Positions 1 through 7,506 are shown, counted from the first letter of the stretch. The stretch is 42,481 bases of DNA from an uncultured Muribaculaceae bacterium (GCA_947629175.1 CANRCT010000029.1:1-42481), one strand, 5' to 3'. Made by a program: numbers and translations. Notes: generated by a model not told the origin, from the letters alone.

Positions 1-71
1 CTAATAAATCAATTTCAAATCAAAAAATCAATGTCCTCTTGTATTTGACTAAATATTAATATTTTAATAAC

Positions 72-97
72 AGTGGTGAGATTTTTATCGCACCACT
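72..97 (-). terminator. Hairpin terminator after the parA-DUF3408 operon
   Basis: A perfect 7-bp inverted repeat (AGTGGTG / CACCACT) with a 12-nt loop lies directly after the stop codon of the last leftward gene. On the minus strand it is followed by GTTATTAAAA, an imperfect T tract. It would end the parA operon, so any tra genes further left probably have their own promoter. Positions 1-71 are AT-rich with no gene seen. Confidence 0.55.
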
Positions 98-98
98 A

Positions 99-641
99 CT
101 AATTTACCATCTCGGATATGAGATCTTCGCACACCGTAAGGTGTTCCATAACGATAGCTTCAAGATATGAACCGCAAGTGGGATGCTCTCCATTGACATC
201 GAACACGATACGCTTAATCTGATTCACCAGATCGCGGTTCATATAGATTCCTTTCAGGGTTCTCACCTTACCGTCACCTGTCAGATATTTCGCCTGATAG
301 ACTTTGGCCTCATGAGGCAAGGCATCCATCGCCGAGGGATTGGAATCACTCCGGAGTGATGCTTCTCGGAGACTCTCAATCAATACCTTGTGTTCAAAGA
401 TATGGCTCTCGACGATGCTCTGGACAAAAGACCCGACGGTCACTGTGCCATTGCCTATCAGATTAACCACTCGTTTGAGCGTCTGCACAAGTTCTGCCGT
501 AGCCTGAACACTTTTCCTTTCCCCGACAGGGAATGAGGTAAGAAAGGCCGCAGCATACTGCCTCTTTGTTTCTTCGCTGAACTGCGGCTCAGCCGGTGGC
601 TGTACCGCGTCAACAGACATTTCGGGATTATCGTTTTTCAT
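99..641 (-). CDS. DUF3408 protein with two tandem copies of the domain
   Basis: A 180-residue protein of the DUF3408 family, found next to parA in Bacteroides conjugative elements and annotated as conjugal transfer protein TraB/TraD-like; its biochemical role is not established. Residues about 29-95 and 114-180 resemble each other: each begins Tyr-x3-(F/Y)-Leu-Thr, continues with a basic strand and ends in a helix such as GSFVQSIVESH or GSYLEAIVMEH. This suggests an internal duplication of a ribbon-helix-helix-like DNA-binding unit. The gene is third in the leftward operon and overlaps the previous stop by 4 nt (ATGA), which implies translational coupling. DNA or ParA binding is inferred from context only. 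Confidence 0.8.
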   Translation of the reverse strand: MKNDNPEMSVDAVQPPAEPQFSEETKRQYAAAFLTSFPVGERKSVQATAELVQTLKRVVNLIGNGTVTVGSFVQSIVESHIFEHKVLIESLREASLRSDSNPSAMDALPHEAKVYQAKYLTGDGKVRTLKGIYMNRDLVNQIKRIVFDVNGEHPTCGSYLEAIVMEHLTVCEDLISEMVN

Positions 642-1036
642 CTTTTCGATTTACCCAATGGGCGTTTCGATTCAAAGCGCTCTTGTAGGAGCCGGTCAAT
701 CTCATCACCATATTTCTCGAAATGCTCCGAGAGAATATTGTGAAGAAATCCCGATAAAGTCAGACTTACATCTCCCTTTCCCAGCATCTTGACTATCGTC
801 TCAATTATCTCATGAAACTCTATGCAGATATATATTTTCTTGGGGAATACACCCCGAGGCTGGGTAAGGAATCTTTGCGAGTAATCACCTTTTCCGGCTA
901 CAATCTTAGCGGAGTCAGTCTCATTATCCTCGCTCCGCTCAGGAGGTGGCTTCTTGGCTGAGAGATCCGGAGTGATAGGCTCATACCCGTCGAGAAAATT
1001 CTCATCGCTAAACGGCTTTACAACCTTCTTAGCCAT
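638..1036 (-). CDS. DUF3408 protein, single domain
   Basis: A 132-residue small basic protein. The first 45 residues look disordered and charged. Residues about 52-120 form one DUF3408 unit (YSQRFLTQPRG, then a strand and the helix GFLHNILSEHFEKY), resembling both halves of the downstream neighbour. It starts 8 nt inside the end of parA and overlaps the next gene by 4 nt, so the three genes form one tightly coupled operon. ParA followed by small ribbon-helix-helix-like proteins is the gene order of type Ib partition cassettes. A centromere-binding or transfer-regulating role is an inference. Confidence 0.8.
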   Translation of the reverse strand: MAKKVVKPFSDENFLDGYEPITPDLSAKKPPPERSEDNETDSAKIVAGKGDYSQRFLTQPRGVFPKKIYICIEFHEIIETIVKMLGKGDVSLTLSGFLHNILSEHFEKYGDEIDRLLQERFESKRPLGKSKR

Positions 1037-1793
1037 CTGACTTGCCTGTTATGGCAAGGAATTCCGCCACCAGTTCTTCGATGCCGCTGTTTTTGATAAG
1101 CGATTTGTCGGGAGGGAAAAGTGTGCTGCGGAACACCGGGCGTTTCTCTTTGCTGTTGAGACCTCGCCGGAATCTGACACTGGCCGGCAGTGTCGTCTTC
1201 ATCACCGAGATATTGTATTCCTCCATGAGGTCGTCATAGGCGTGATACAGGTCAGTGCGTTCTCGGCTGTCAACCATATTCCACAGGACATTGACAGTCT
1301 TGATATTGCCAAGTCCGGTAGATATGAGCCTGTCATTGAGGTAACGGCAGAAGGGAATGGTGCTCTCGATTGCAAACTTATCCGCTGTCATCGGACAGAA
1401 CACATGATGGATGTTTGCAATGATATTCAGGATATGCACATTGTTGATTGTGCCGGGAAGATCGAGAAACAAAAAGTCAGGCTCATAGCGGTCGAGATAC
1501 AGCTGCACCTTGTCGAGTGCTTCTCCGAGGCCGGCCTTCATGATTGCATAGGGGCGTTTGCCAGTCTGTTCTTTAAGTTCATCCGCCATCTTTGAAAGAT
1601 GTGGAATCGCCCTGACATCTGACAGTTCTCGTTTTCGCTCACCATCGAGACTATGCTGGGGCGAGTCACAATCCATGACTGCGACATCATAACCTTTCAC
1701 ATAGTAGAGATAGCTTGCGAGCAAGACAGTCAGTGTCGATTTGCCGACTCCACCTTTCTGGCTGGAGACGGCAACAACGATTGTGTTGCTCAT
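1029..1793 (-). CDS. ParA-family ATPase of the ICE (TraA-like)
   Basis: A 254-residue MinD/ParA ATPase. The deviant Walker A motif KGGVGKST is at residues 13-20, followed by the Walker A' strand VAVMDCDSPQHS and the Walker B-like strand FLFLDLPGTIN. These are the hallmarks of partition ATPases that form ATP-dependent dimers on nonspecific DNA. There is no N-terminal HTH, as in the small type Ib ParA proteins. It is the first gene of the leftward operon, begins ATG at 1793, and directly follows the large repeat array at 1861-2217. CTnDOT-type elements have a ParA-like gene at the head of tra. Its role there, partition or transfer control, is not settled. Confidence 0.9.
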   Translation of the reverse strand: MSNTIVVAVSSQKGGVGKSTLTVLLASYLYYVKGYDVAVMDCDSPQHSLDGERKRELSDVRAIPHLSKMADELKEQTGKRPYAIMKAGLGEALDKVQLYLDRYEPDFLFLDLPGTINNVHILNIIANIHHVFCPMTADKFAIESTIPFCRYLNDRLISTGLGNIKTVNVLWNMVDSRERTDLYHAYDDLMEEYNISVMKTTLPASVRFRRGLNSKEKRPVFRSTLFPPDKSLIKNSGIEELVAEFLAITGKSDG

Positions 1794-1860
1794 TTTGATT
1801 TTTGAAAAAGAGTTTGGGAATGGTCGGCAACATTTGCCACAACGCCGGGACTACTGCCAC

Positions 1861-2217
1861 GGTCGGATATACAGCCGGCTGGCTGTAGGGATAGCCGATT
1901 GGTCGGCTGGATAGCTATCCGGTCGGTTAGCCGGACATACGGCTGTCTGGCTGCTTATCCGGTTGGATAGCCGGACGGTTGGATGGTTAGCCGGTCATTC
2001 GGCTGTCTGGCTATATATCCGGTCGGCTGGATAGCTGTATGGCTAACCAGCCGTCGGACCGGTTGGACGGTTAGCCACTCGGCCGGCTATACGGCTATAT
2101 GGCCGGATGGCCACTCGGCCGTACAGCCATACGGCTGTCTGGTCGGCTATCCGGATAGTCGGCTGGTCAGTTGGCCGGACAGCTATACGGATAGATGGTC
2201 AGCCGGATAGTCGGCTG
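1861..2217. repeat. Array of short GC-rich repeats upstream of parA (candidate centromere/operator)
   Basis: About 360 bp are built almost wholly from variants of CGGCTGG, TAGCCGG and TATCCGG in both orientations, at roughly 8-12 bp intervals. A higher-order period of 60 bp is visible: the block starting GGTTAGCCGG at 1925 recurs at 1985 with the same following CGGCTGTCTGGCT and TATCCGGT modules. There are no unique spacers, so it is not a CRISPR. A reading frame of 75 codons crosses it but encodes only low-complexity W/G/S-rich sequence and is not a gene. Its position directly upstream of parA suggests a partition site or multi-operator; this is inferred. Confidence 0.8.
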
Positions 2218-2240
2218 AAAACTTTTGAATTGATTTTTAG

Positions 2241-2465
2241 GAGGATACACCTCCATGTCAATGATTCTTTTCTCTAAGAATAATGAAATCATTGACCGGG
2301 CAATGTCTATTTTGCCAGTAATGGGCCCGCTTATATATGCGGTGCATGTAAAACTCGACCGCGTTCAATCGCTTGTCTTTCGACCAAGAGCGAGAGGGCT
2401 TGCCGATGATTTACGATGCAAAGTTAAGGGCATTTCCAGCCGTTTTCCAAATTATTTCAGCCAAT
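2241..2465. other. Non-coding stretch between the repeat array and the phased repeats
   Basis: No convincing gene is present. A small hairpin GGAGG-ATACA-CCTCC lies at 2241-2255, and a short inverted repeat CCGC-N8-GCGG at 2327-2342. An 83-codon frame from 2255 has no recognisable domain and unnatural composition. The whole 1794-2831 interval appears to be a control region holding, in order, the array, these small inverted repeats, the phased repeats, a promoter and the oriT candidate. Confidence 0.5.
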
Positions 2466-2512
2466 GTCCGTGTTTGTCCGTGCAGGGTCCGCTTATGTCC
2501 GGTTGATGTCTG
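2466..2512 (+). repeat. Five GTCCG repeats in helical phase upstream of the mob promoter
   Basis: GTCCG starts at 2466, 2476, 2487 and 2497, with a variant GTCTG at 2508. The spacings are 10, 11, 10 and 11 bp, so all copies face one side of the helix. The last copy ends 23 bp before the TAACTTTG -7 box at 2536. The layout fits an activator or repressor array, or a relaxosome accessory-protein site. The binding protein is unknown. Confidence 0.6.
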
Positions 2513-2535
2513 GCGACCGGAACATTAAAAGGCAG

Positions 2536-2543
2536 TAACTTTG
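2536..2543 (+). promoter_or_regulatory. -7 box TAACTTTG, likely promoter of the mob operon
   Basis: An exact match to the Bacteroidales -7 consensus TAnnTTTG, followed by GC. Transcription would start near 2547 and give a leader of about 285 nt before mobA that contains the inverted repeats of the oriT candidate. No clear -33 TTTG is present, which fits dependence on a factor bound at the phased repeats just upstream. Confidence 0.6.
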
Positions 2544-2660
2544 CAACATACAACAGATGCGATATTCAGCATCAGGCTTACACCTTATATATATACGCTC
2601 GATACGGGTAGGACCGGTACCACGTTTGAGCAGGTTATCCTCCACATTCAGACAATCACT

Positions 2661-2720
2661 ATGTTCACAAGAACATTGCAAGTTATGTCTTCTGCTGCAA
2701 ACAATTAAAATTGCAGCAGA
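2661..2720. other. Candidate origin of transfer (oriT): two inverted repeats before mobA
   Basis: Two perfect inverted repeats sit close together: ATGTTC-ACAA-GAACAT (2661-2676) and TCTGCTGCAA with its reverse complement at 2711-2720, loop 10 nt (2691-2720). oriT of Bacteroides elements usually lies just upstream of the mobilization genes and contains such repeats beside the nick site. No nick-site sequence is recognised, so the assignment rests on position and structure only. The second hairpin could instead control the mobA mRNA. Confidence 0.4.
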
Positions 2721-2831
2721 GAGACACTTGCCATGTGCATGGAGCGAAATCCTCCAAAGTCGGATTTCTGATAATTCCGGTGGAAGCCGGTGATGAATAA
2801 TCGCACTGCGAAAACACGAGATAGACAAGAT

Positions 2832-3260
2832 ATGAAAACAGACAATCTTCAAAAAGCCGGTCGGCATCCGAAGATTGACCCGATAGCATTTCGCTGTTCG
2901 GTCAACTTCACTGCTACGGAACATGCCATTCTGATGGCCATGTTTGATAAATCAGGGATTGAATCAATGGCTGCATTTGTCAAGATGCAGTTCTTCGGTA
3001 ATCCTTTCAAGGTATTTACGATAGATGAAAACACCAGAGTTTTCATCGACAAGCTCTCAGACTTCAATGCCCGTTTCAAGGTGATCGGGTCGAGTTACGA
3101 TGAATTTGTGAGGACACTCCGTACAAATTTCACCGAAAAGAGAGCCTTGTCGGTACTATATAATCTGGAACAAAAGACCATCGAACTTATCAAGGTCAGC
3201 CGTGAAATCATGGCACTCGCACAGAAATTCGACGAGCGATGGTTGCAAAAATCTCAATAG
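2832..3260 (+). CDS. mobA: Mobilization accessory protein MobA (relaxosome, MobC/RHH-like)
   Basis: A 142-residue protein of the small MobA family that precedes the relaxase in Bacteroides conjugative transposons. It typically begins MKT(D/E)NLQK(A/S)GRHPK followed by a strand and helices resembling a ribbon-helix-helix plus a C-terminal helical region. That start (ATG 2832) is preferred. In-frame GTG 2790 and ATG 2793 would add 14 or 13 residues of non-family sequence. It probably binds oriT and helps the relaxase melt and nick DNA. It overlaps the relaxase gene by 22 nt. The name MobA in this family does not mean the relaxase itself. Confidence 0.8.
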   Translation: MKTDNLQKAGRHPKIDPIAFRCSVNFTATEHAILMAMFDKSGIESMAAFVKMQFFGNPFKVFTIDENTRVFIDKLSDFNARFKVIGSSYDEFVRTLRTNFTEKRALSVLYNLEQKTIELIKVSREIMALAQKFDERWLQKSQ

Positions 3261-4552
3261 GCAATTCCCTCTACGGGGCTCTTGTCTATAATGGTGAAAA
3301 GCTGAATAAGGAGAAGGGAAAACTGATCTCATCCAACAAAATTTATAATGACGGCACCGGAAGTCTTGACATCCGCCGGGCATTTGAGGATTTCAAAAGA
3401 TGGATTCCGGCGCACACCCGCACTGAGCGTCCCATGATGCACATTTCCCTTAATCCACATCCGGACGACAGGTTGACGGATGCCCAGTTTTCTCAACTCG
3501 CGGATGACTACATGAAGATGATGGGGTTTGAAAATGTCCCTTTCATAGTTTTCAAACACGAGGACATAGACCGCTATCATCTTCATATTGTAGCACTGAG
3601 GGTCGATACCGACGGACGCTGTATTTCTGACAAGAACAACTTCTATAAGAATAAGAAGGTATGTCGCGAGTTGGAGAAGAAGTATGGTTTGAAAATAGCC
3701 GAGAGAGAAAAGGTATCTCCCGATACTCCCATTACCAAGGTTGATCCCAACGGCGACATCAAGCGTCAGGTGCAAAACACGGTCAAACTGGTTGGTATGC
3801 GCTGGCAGTTCCAGAGCATCGGCGAATATAACGCCATACTCGGACTGTATAATGTCAGATGCGAAATGACCGACGGCAAAGTCAACGGACGTGAGTATCA
3901 CGGTCTGGTCTATTTCGCCACCGATGATAACGGCAATATCATAGCCACACCTCTGAAAGCCTCCCGACTCGGCAAGTTCGCGAGTCGCACCGCTGTCGAA
4001 GGGAAGTTCGAGCGCGACAAGGAGAAAATCGACATCAAGCCCACAAAGAGGCTGGTGTCCGATGCAATGGCAGCGGCCACAAGCAAGGATGATTTCATCT
4101 CTAAGCTGAAGGAGAAGAACATTGACCTTGTGTTGCGCTACAATGCCGACGGCAGATTGTATGGCGCCACTTTCGTAGATCATAACAATCATGTCGCTCT
4201 CAACGGTTCCCGCCTTGGTCGTGAGTTCTCCGCCAATGCCCTCAATCTATGGTTCAATGACCCGACGGCAAAACCTCAGGTTCAGCCACAGCCGAGGCAG
4301 TCGCAAGGACAACAGTCGCAGGGTCAGCAGTCGCCACCTCCCGGTGGAGGTCAGCAGACCTCCGGTCAGACCCAGCCAAATCAGCCTCAGCAACAGCCAC
4401 GGCAGAAGCCGTCCCATTCAGACGATTTCGATTACTCGCCCGTACTGCCCGGATTGGAACTATTCCAGACCGGACCGGACTTCGACCCTGCGGAAGAAGC
4501 CTTCGCTCGCCGTGCGCGTAAAAAGAAAAAGAAGAAAGGACGCGGCCTGTAA
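3239..4552 (+). CDS. mobB: Relaxase MobB (MOBP-type nicking enzyme)
   Basis: A 437-residue relaxase that would nick oriT, attach to the 5' end and pilot the strand to the recipient. The metal-binding histidine motif is clear: H107-E-D-I-D-R-Y-H114-L-H116-I-V. Candidate catalytic tyrosines are Y12 and Y17 in the N-terminal segment GNSLYGALVYN. A second conserved stretch, CRELEKKYGL, follows near 140. From about residue 344 the chain is a disordered Pro/Gln-rich tail, and it ends in a run of Arg/Lys. It overlaps mobA and is followed 28 nt later by the coupling-protein gene, the mobA-B-C order of CTnDOT-like elements. Confidence 0.92.
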   Translation: MVAKISIGNSLYGALVYNGEKLNKEKGKLISSNKIYNDGTGSLDIRRAFEDFKRWIPAHTRTERPMMHISLNPHPDDRLTDAQFSQLADDYMKMMGFENVPFIVFKHEDIDRYHLHIVALRVDTDGRCISDKNNFYKNKKVCRELEKKYGLKIAEREKVSPDTPITKVDPNGDIKRQVQNTVKLVGMRWQFQSIGEYNAILGLYNVRCEMTDGKVNGREYHGLVYFATDDNGNIIATPLKASRLGKFASRTAVEGKFERDKEKIDIKPTKRLVSDAMAAATSKDDFISKLKEKNIDLVLRYNADGRLYGATFVDHNNHVALNGSRLGREFSANALNLWFNDPTAKPQVQPQPRQSQGQQSQGQQSPPPGGGQQTSGQTQPNQPQQQPRQKPSHSDDFDYSPVLPGLELFQTGPDFDPAEEAFARRARKKKKKKGRGL

Positions 4553-4580
4553 TATTCACTCAAAAAACAACGAAAAAACA

Positions 4581-6533
4581 ATGTCCCAGCAAGAAGATGA
4601 CCTCCGGGCACTGGCGAAAATCATGGATTTTCTCCGTGCCATCAGTATAGTTCTGGTCGTAATCAATATCTATTGGTTCTGCCCGGAACTCCACCCCACG
4701 CAACCTGACGATTTCTTCCGGATCGTCGATAAGGTGCTGAATGGTTTCGACCGCTCATGCCACCTGTTCCACAGCCAGTACACCGCCAAGTGGTTCGCCC
4801 TACTTCTCCTCGCCCTGTCGTGCTTCGGCACGAGGGGCGTAAAGAACGAGGACATTACATGGCGCACCATCTGGCTCTTTCTCGGAGCCGGACTTGTGCT
4901 GTATCTCATGCCCAAGCTGCATTACACCTTATATATAATGTGTACCGCATCCGGGTTCATCTGCCTGCTAATGTCCGGCAACTGGATAAGCCGCATACTC
5001 CGCAACAACCTGATGACCGATGTATTCAACAATGAAAACGAGTCATTCCAACAGGAGACACGCAAAATCGACAATGAATATTCGATAAATCTGCCCACAA
5101 GGTTCTACTACAGAAAGAAGTGGAACGACGGCTGGATAAATGTGGTCAATCCGTTTCGCGCCTCGATTGTACTTGGCACTCCCGGATCAGGAAAGTCGTA
5201 TGCCGTGGTCAATAATTTCCTTAAACAGCAGATAGAGAAAGGATTCGCGCTTTACTGCTACGATTTCAAATTTGCCGACCTCAGTACCATTGTCTATAAC
5301 CATTTCCTGAAGCACAGGAAGAAGTACCCCGAAGCCGCCAGATTCTATGTGATAAACTTCGACGACCCGAAGCGGAGCCACCGCTGCAATCCCATTGCCC
5401 CTGCCTTCATGACGGACATCGCCGACGCATACGAATCCGCCTATACCATAATGCTCAATTTGAACAAAACGTGGATCCAGAAGCAGGGCGATTTCTTCGT
5501 GGAGTCGCCTATCATCCTGTTGGCGAGTATTATATGGTATCTCAAACTCTACAAGGGAGGCAAATACTGCACATTCCCTCATGCCATCGAGTTCCTTAAC
5601 CGTCGGTATGAGGATATTTTTCCGATACTGTCCTCATATCCGGAACTGGAGAACTACCTGTCACCATTCATGGACGCATGGCAAGGTGGAGCCGCAGACC
5701 AGTTGCAGGGTCAGATCGCATCGGCGAAGATACCTCTGTCACGAATGATTTCGCCGCAGCTCTACTGGGTTATGTCAGGCAATGACTTCACTCTCGACAT
5801 AAACAATCCGAAGGCGCCCAAGATACTCTGTGTCGGCAACAACCCCGACCGCCAGAATATCTATGGCGCAGCCCTCGGTCTATACAATTCCCGTATTGTC
5901 AAACTCATCAACAAGAAGGATATGCTCAAATCGGGAGTGGTGATTGACGAGCTACCAACCATCTATTTCAAAGGGCTCGATAATTTGATAGCTACGGCAC
6001 GAAGCAACAAGGTTGCCGTCTGTCTCGGCTTTCAGGATTTCTCCCAGCTTGAGCGCGACTACGGCAAACCGGAAGCCGCCGTTGTGATGAATACCGTCGG
6101 CAATATCTTCTCCGGGCAGGTCGTAGGCTCTACCGCCAAGACCCTCTCCGAGCGTTTCGGCAAGGTGCTACAGAAGCGTCAGTCCATCTCGATCAACCGT
6201 CAGGACGTATCCACCTCCATCAACACGCAGATGGACAGCCTCATTCCGCCGAGCAAAATTAGCGGTCTGTCGCAGGGTATGTTTGTCGGTGCCGTCTCCG
6301 ACAATTTCGGAGAACGCATCGAGCAGAAAATCTTCCATGCCGAGATTGTGGTGGACAGCAAGAAGGTAAAAGCCGAGGAAGAGGAATACAAGACACTACC
6401 CATTGTCAATACATTCCTCAATGATGAAGGCAAAGACTGTATGGACGAAGTGATTCAACTGAATTATCGTGCCATCAAGGAACAGGTAAAAATGATTGTC
6501 TTGGAGGAAAAGGCCCGGTTGGGAATGAAATAG
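4581..6533 (+). CDS. mobC: Type IV coupling protein MobC (VirD4/TraG family)
   Basis: A 650-residue membrane ATPase that links the relaxase-DNA complex to the mating channel. The ATG at 4581 (MSQQEDDLRAL) is chosen. The frame stays open back to 4191, but that region overlaps mobB and reads as low-complexity shadow. Hydrophobic segments near residues 14-35, 70-80 and 92-130 anchor the N terminus. Walker A is GTPGSGKS at 199-206, and Walker B is VVIDEL with D456-E457. The central all-alpha region and the late arginine-rich motor segment match the VirD4 fold. Length is typical for Bacteroides MobC. It closes the mob operon; 156 nt separate it from the excision-type operon. Confidence 0.92.
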   Translation: MSQQEDDLRALAKIMDFLRAISIVLVVINIYWFCPELHPTQPDDFFRIVDKVLNGFDRSCHLFHSQYTAKWFALLLLALSCFGTRGVKNEDITWRTIWLFLGAGLVLYLMPKLHYTLYIMCTASGFICLLMSGNWISRILRNNLMTDVFNNENESFQQETRKIDNEYSINLPTRFYYRKKWNDGWINVVNPFRASIVLGTPGSGKSYAVVNNFLKQQIEKGFALYCYDFKFADLSTIVYNHFLKHRKKYPEAARFYVINFDDPKRSHRCNPIAPAFMTDIADAYESAYTIMLNLNKTWIQKQGDFFVESPIILLASIIWYLKLYKGGKYCTFPHAIEFLNRRYEDIFPILSSYPELENYLSPFMDAWQGGAADQLQGQIASAKIPLSRMISPQLYWVMSGNDFTLDINNPKAPKILCVGNNPDRQNIYGAALGLYNSRIVKLINKKDMLKSGVVIDELPTIYFKGLDNLIATARSNKVAVCLGFQDFSQLERDYGKPEAAVVMNTVGNIFSGQVVGSTAKTLSERFGKVLQKRQSISINRQDVSTSINTQMDSLIPPSKISGLSQGMFVGAVSDNFGERIEQKIFHAEIVVDSKKVKAEEEEYKTLPIVNTFLNDEGKDCMDEVIQLNYRAIKEQVKMIVLEEKARLGMK

Positions 6534-6566
6534 GCGACATAGCCTCGGAATCAGGCATAAAAATTA

Positions 6567-6684
6567 GATAGTAGAGCCATACTAACCAATAAGAAAATTT
6601 ATATCAAAATGAAAAATTATTTTGCTGAAAACGCTGGTAATTACGGATTTTCTTTGGATAGTACCACTCCATACTAACTAATAA
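6567..6684 (+). repeat. Two direct repeats about 90 bp apart upstream of the excision operon
   Basis: GATAGTAGAGCCATACTAAC (6567-6586, continuing CAATAA) recurs as GATAGTACCACTCCATACTAACTAATAA at 6657-6684, differing by a 2-nt gap and a few substitutions. The second copy ends 5 nt before the first gene of the operon and contains the stop codon of a possible 22-codon reading frame. The repeats may be operator sites, excisionase-binding sites or remnants of a duplicated leader. Confidence 0.55.
6609..6677 (+). CDS. Possible 22-residue leader peptide
   Basis: ATG at 6609 opens a 22-codon frame (MKNYFAENAGNYG and on to STTPY, stop TAA 6675-6677) ending 12 nt before the next gene. It is Asn/Tyr-rich, follows an A-rich upstream stretch (TATCAAA) like many Bacteroidales starts, and lies between the two direct repeats. 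A translated leader would fit attenuation control as known for CTnDOT tetQ-rteA-rteB. There is no homology support. Confidence 0.3.
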   Translation: MKNYFAENAGNYGFSLDSTTPY

Positions 6685-6689
6685 CCGCT

Positions 6690-7109
6690 ATGAAAAAGTG
6701 GGAAATTTGCATCAGAAACATTAACGAAAACGAAATGGATATGACTAAAAAATTCCCACCCACGCCTGAGGAACTAAACCTCACGCAAGAGCAGATGATT
6801 CGGGAGATGTATCTCGACCGACGCAAGTCAGAGTGGCCGCAAGATGTGGATGCGTACATGATAACCACAGAGGAACTTGAAGACATAACCGGTCTTTGCC
6901 GCAAGACATTCGAGCGTATGCGCGAACGCGGCGAACTGGAATGCGTCAAGTTAGGCCACAAGGTGAGATATTCCCTGATGCACTTGATGAAAGTGGCACA
7001 GAGCGGTCTCTTCCCCCGCAATAAGACAATGGTCTTATCGGAAATATTCCGTCGCAGGCTCGTATCACAGATCGAGTCAATACGGAAGAAAGGAGACGGC
7101 TATGATTGA
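6690..7109 (+). CDS. HTH DNA-binding protein, Xis2c-like (excision operon)
   Basis: A 139-residue protein with a MerR/excisionase-type helix-turn-helix at about 57-100: MITTEELEDITG, CRKTFERMRERGEL, then the wing KLGHKVRYSL. The fold matches the helix_turn_helix_17 excisionase group. In CTnDOT the excision operon is xis2c-xis2d-orf3-exc, and the order here (two small HTH proteins, a DUF3945 protein, a topoisomerase) is the same. It would act as recombination directionality factor and perhaps transcription activator. ATG 6690 is used; an ATG at 6735 is a possible alternative. It overlaps the next gene by 8 nt. Confidence 0.75.
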   Translation: MKKWEICIRNINENEMDMTKKFPPTPEELNLTQEQMIREMYLDRRKSEWPQDVDAYMITTEELEDITGLCRKTFERMRERGELECVKLGHKVRYSLMHLMKVAQSGLFPRNKTMVLSEIFRRRLVSQIESIRKKGDGYD

Positions 7110-7506
7110 CCTCGCACAAGTGATTCCTCCTGAAACTTCTGCCGAGCATCGTCTGGAGTTAGAAAAATGTCTGAGTCAGCTTTTCTCGCTGTTGATCCGA
7201 ATCTTTATCCCCGGCTTCTCATTGCTCTCACCGGTTAGCGATGAAGAAGAAACATACGGGTTGAATCCGGAGGCTCAGTATAACGACCAGGAATTTCAAC
7301 AGATGCTTGGGGTGACTGACAAGACCACCTACAGGTGGCGAAAAAACGAATTAATTGCCTACTTCAAGGGTGCAGGTGGAGGCAAAGGTGGTAAAATCTG
7401 GTACACCGGACAGGCCATCATTGATTTCTACCGGACCTACAGAGTAGCTAAGAGGCTTAAACTCTTGAAACCCATCTTCAAAGAAATCCCGAAAGGGCAT
7501 GTGTAA
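7102..7506 (+). CDS. HTH DNA-binding protein, Xis2d-like (excision operon)
   Basis: A 134-residue protein with a hydrophobic N-terminal helix (SQLFSLLIRIFIPGFSLL, probably packing rather than membrane) and a helix-turn-helix at about 58-90: YNDQEFQQMLGV, then DKTTYRWRKNELIAYFK and a Gly-rich wing GAGGGKGGKIWYTG. The second of two adjacent HTH genes, it matches Xis2d in position and size. In CTnDOT, Xis2c and Xis2d promote excision with Exc and also switch on tra and mob promoters. That role is inferred here from gene order. Confidence 0.72.
   Translation: MIDLAQVIPPETSAEHRLELEKCLSQLFSLLIRIFIPGFSLLSPVSDEEETYGLNPEAQYNDQEFQQMLGVTDKTTYRWRKNELIAYFKGAGGGKGGKIWYTGQAIIDFYRTYRVAKRLKLLKPIFKEIPKGHV

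Noticed and set aside
1983-2210. 75-codon frame inside the repeat array
   Set aside because: Its W/G/S-rich sequence is a translation of the DNA repeats, and similar open stretches exist in other frames.
1861-2217. CRISPR array
   Set aside because: Repeats are short, degenerate and in both orientations, with no unique spacers and no cas genes.
2255-2506. 83-codon rightward frame after GGAGGATACACCTCC
   Set aside because: No family resemblance; it runs through the phased GTCCG repeats. The GGAGG is part of a small inverted repeat and Bacteroidales rarely use Shine-Dalgarno sites.
2536-2545. GTAACTTTGC as a CTnDOT-type attachment core (GTAnnTTTGC)
   Set aside because: The motif is indistinguishable from the -7 promoter consensus and occurs before many chromosomal genes, so it carries no evidence of an att site here.
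2493-2924. 143-codon leftward frame across the oriT candidate
   Set aside because: Overlaps mobA, has Cys/Arg-rich shadow composition and no recognisable domain.
4191-4580. N-terminal extension of the coupling protein
   Set aside because: Ser/Arg/Pro-rich shadow of mobB; the family start with a membrane helix fits ATG 4581.
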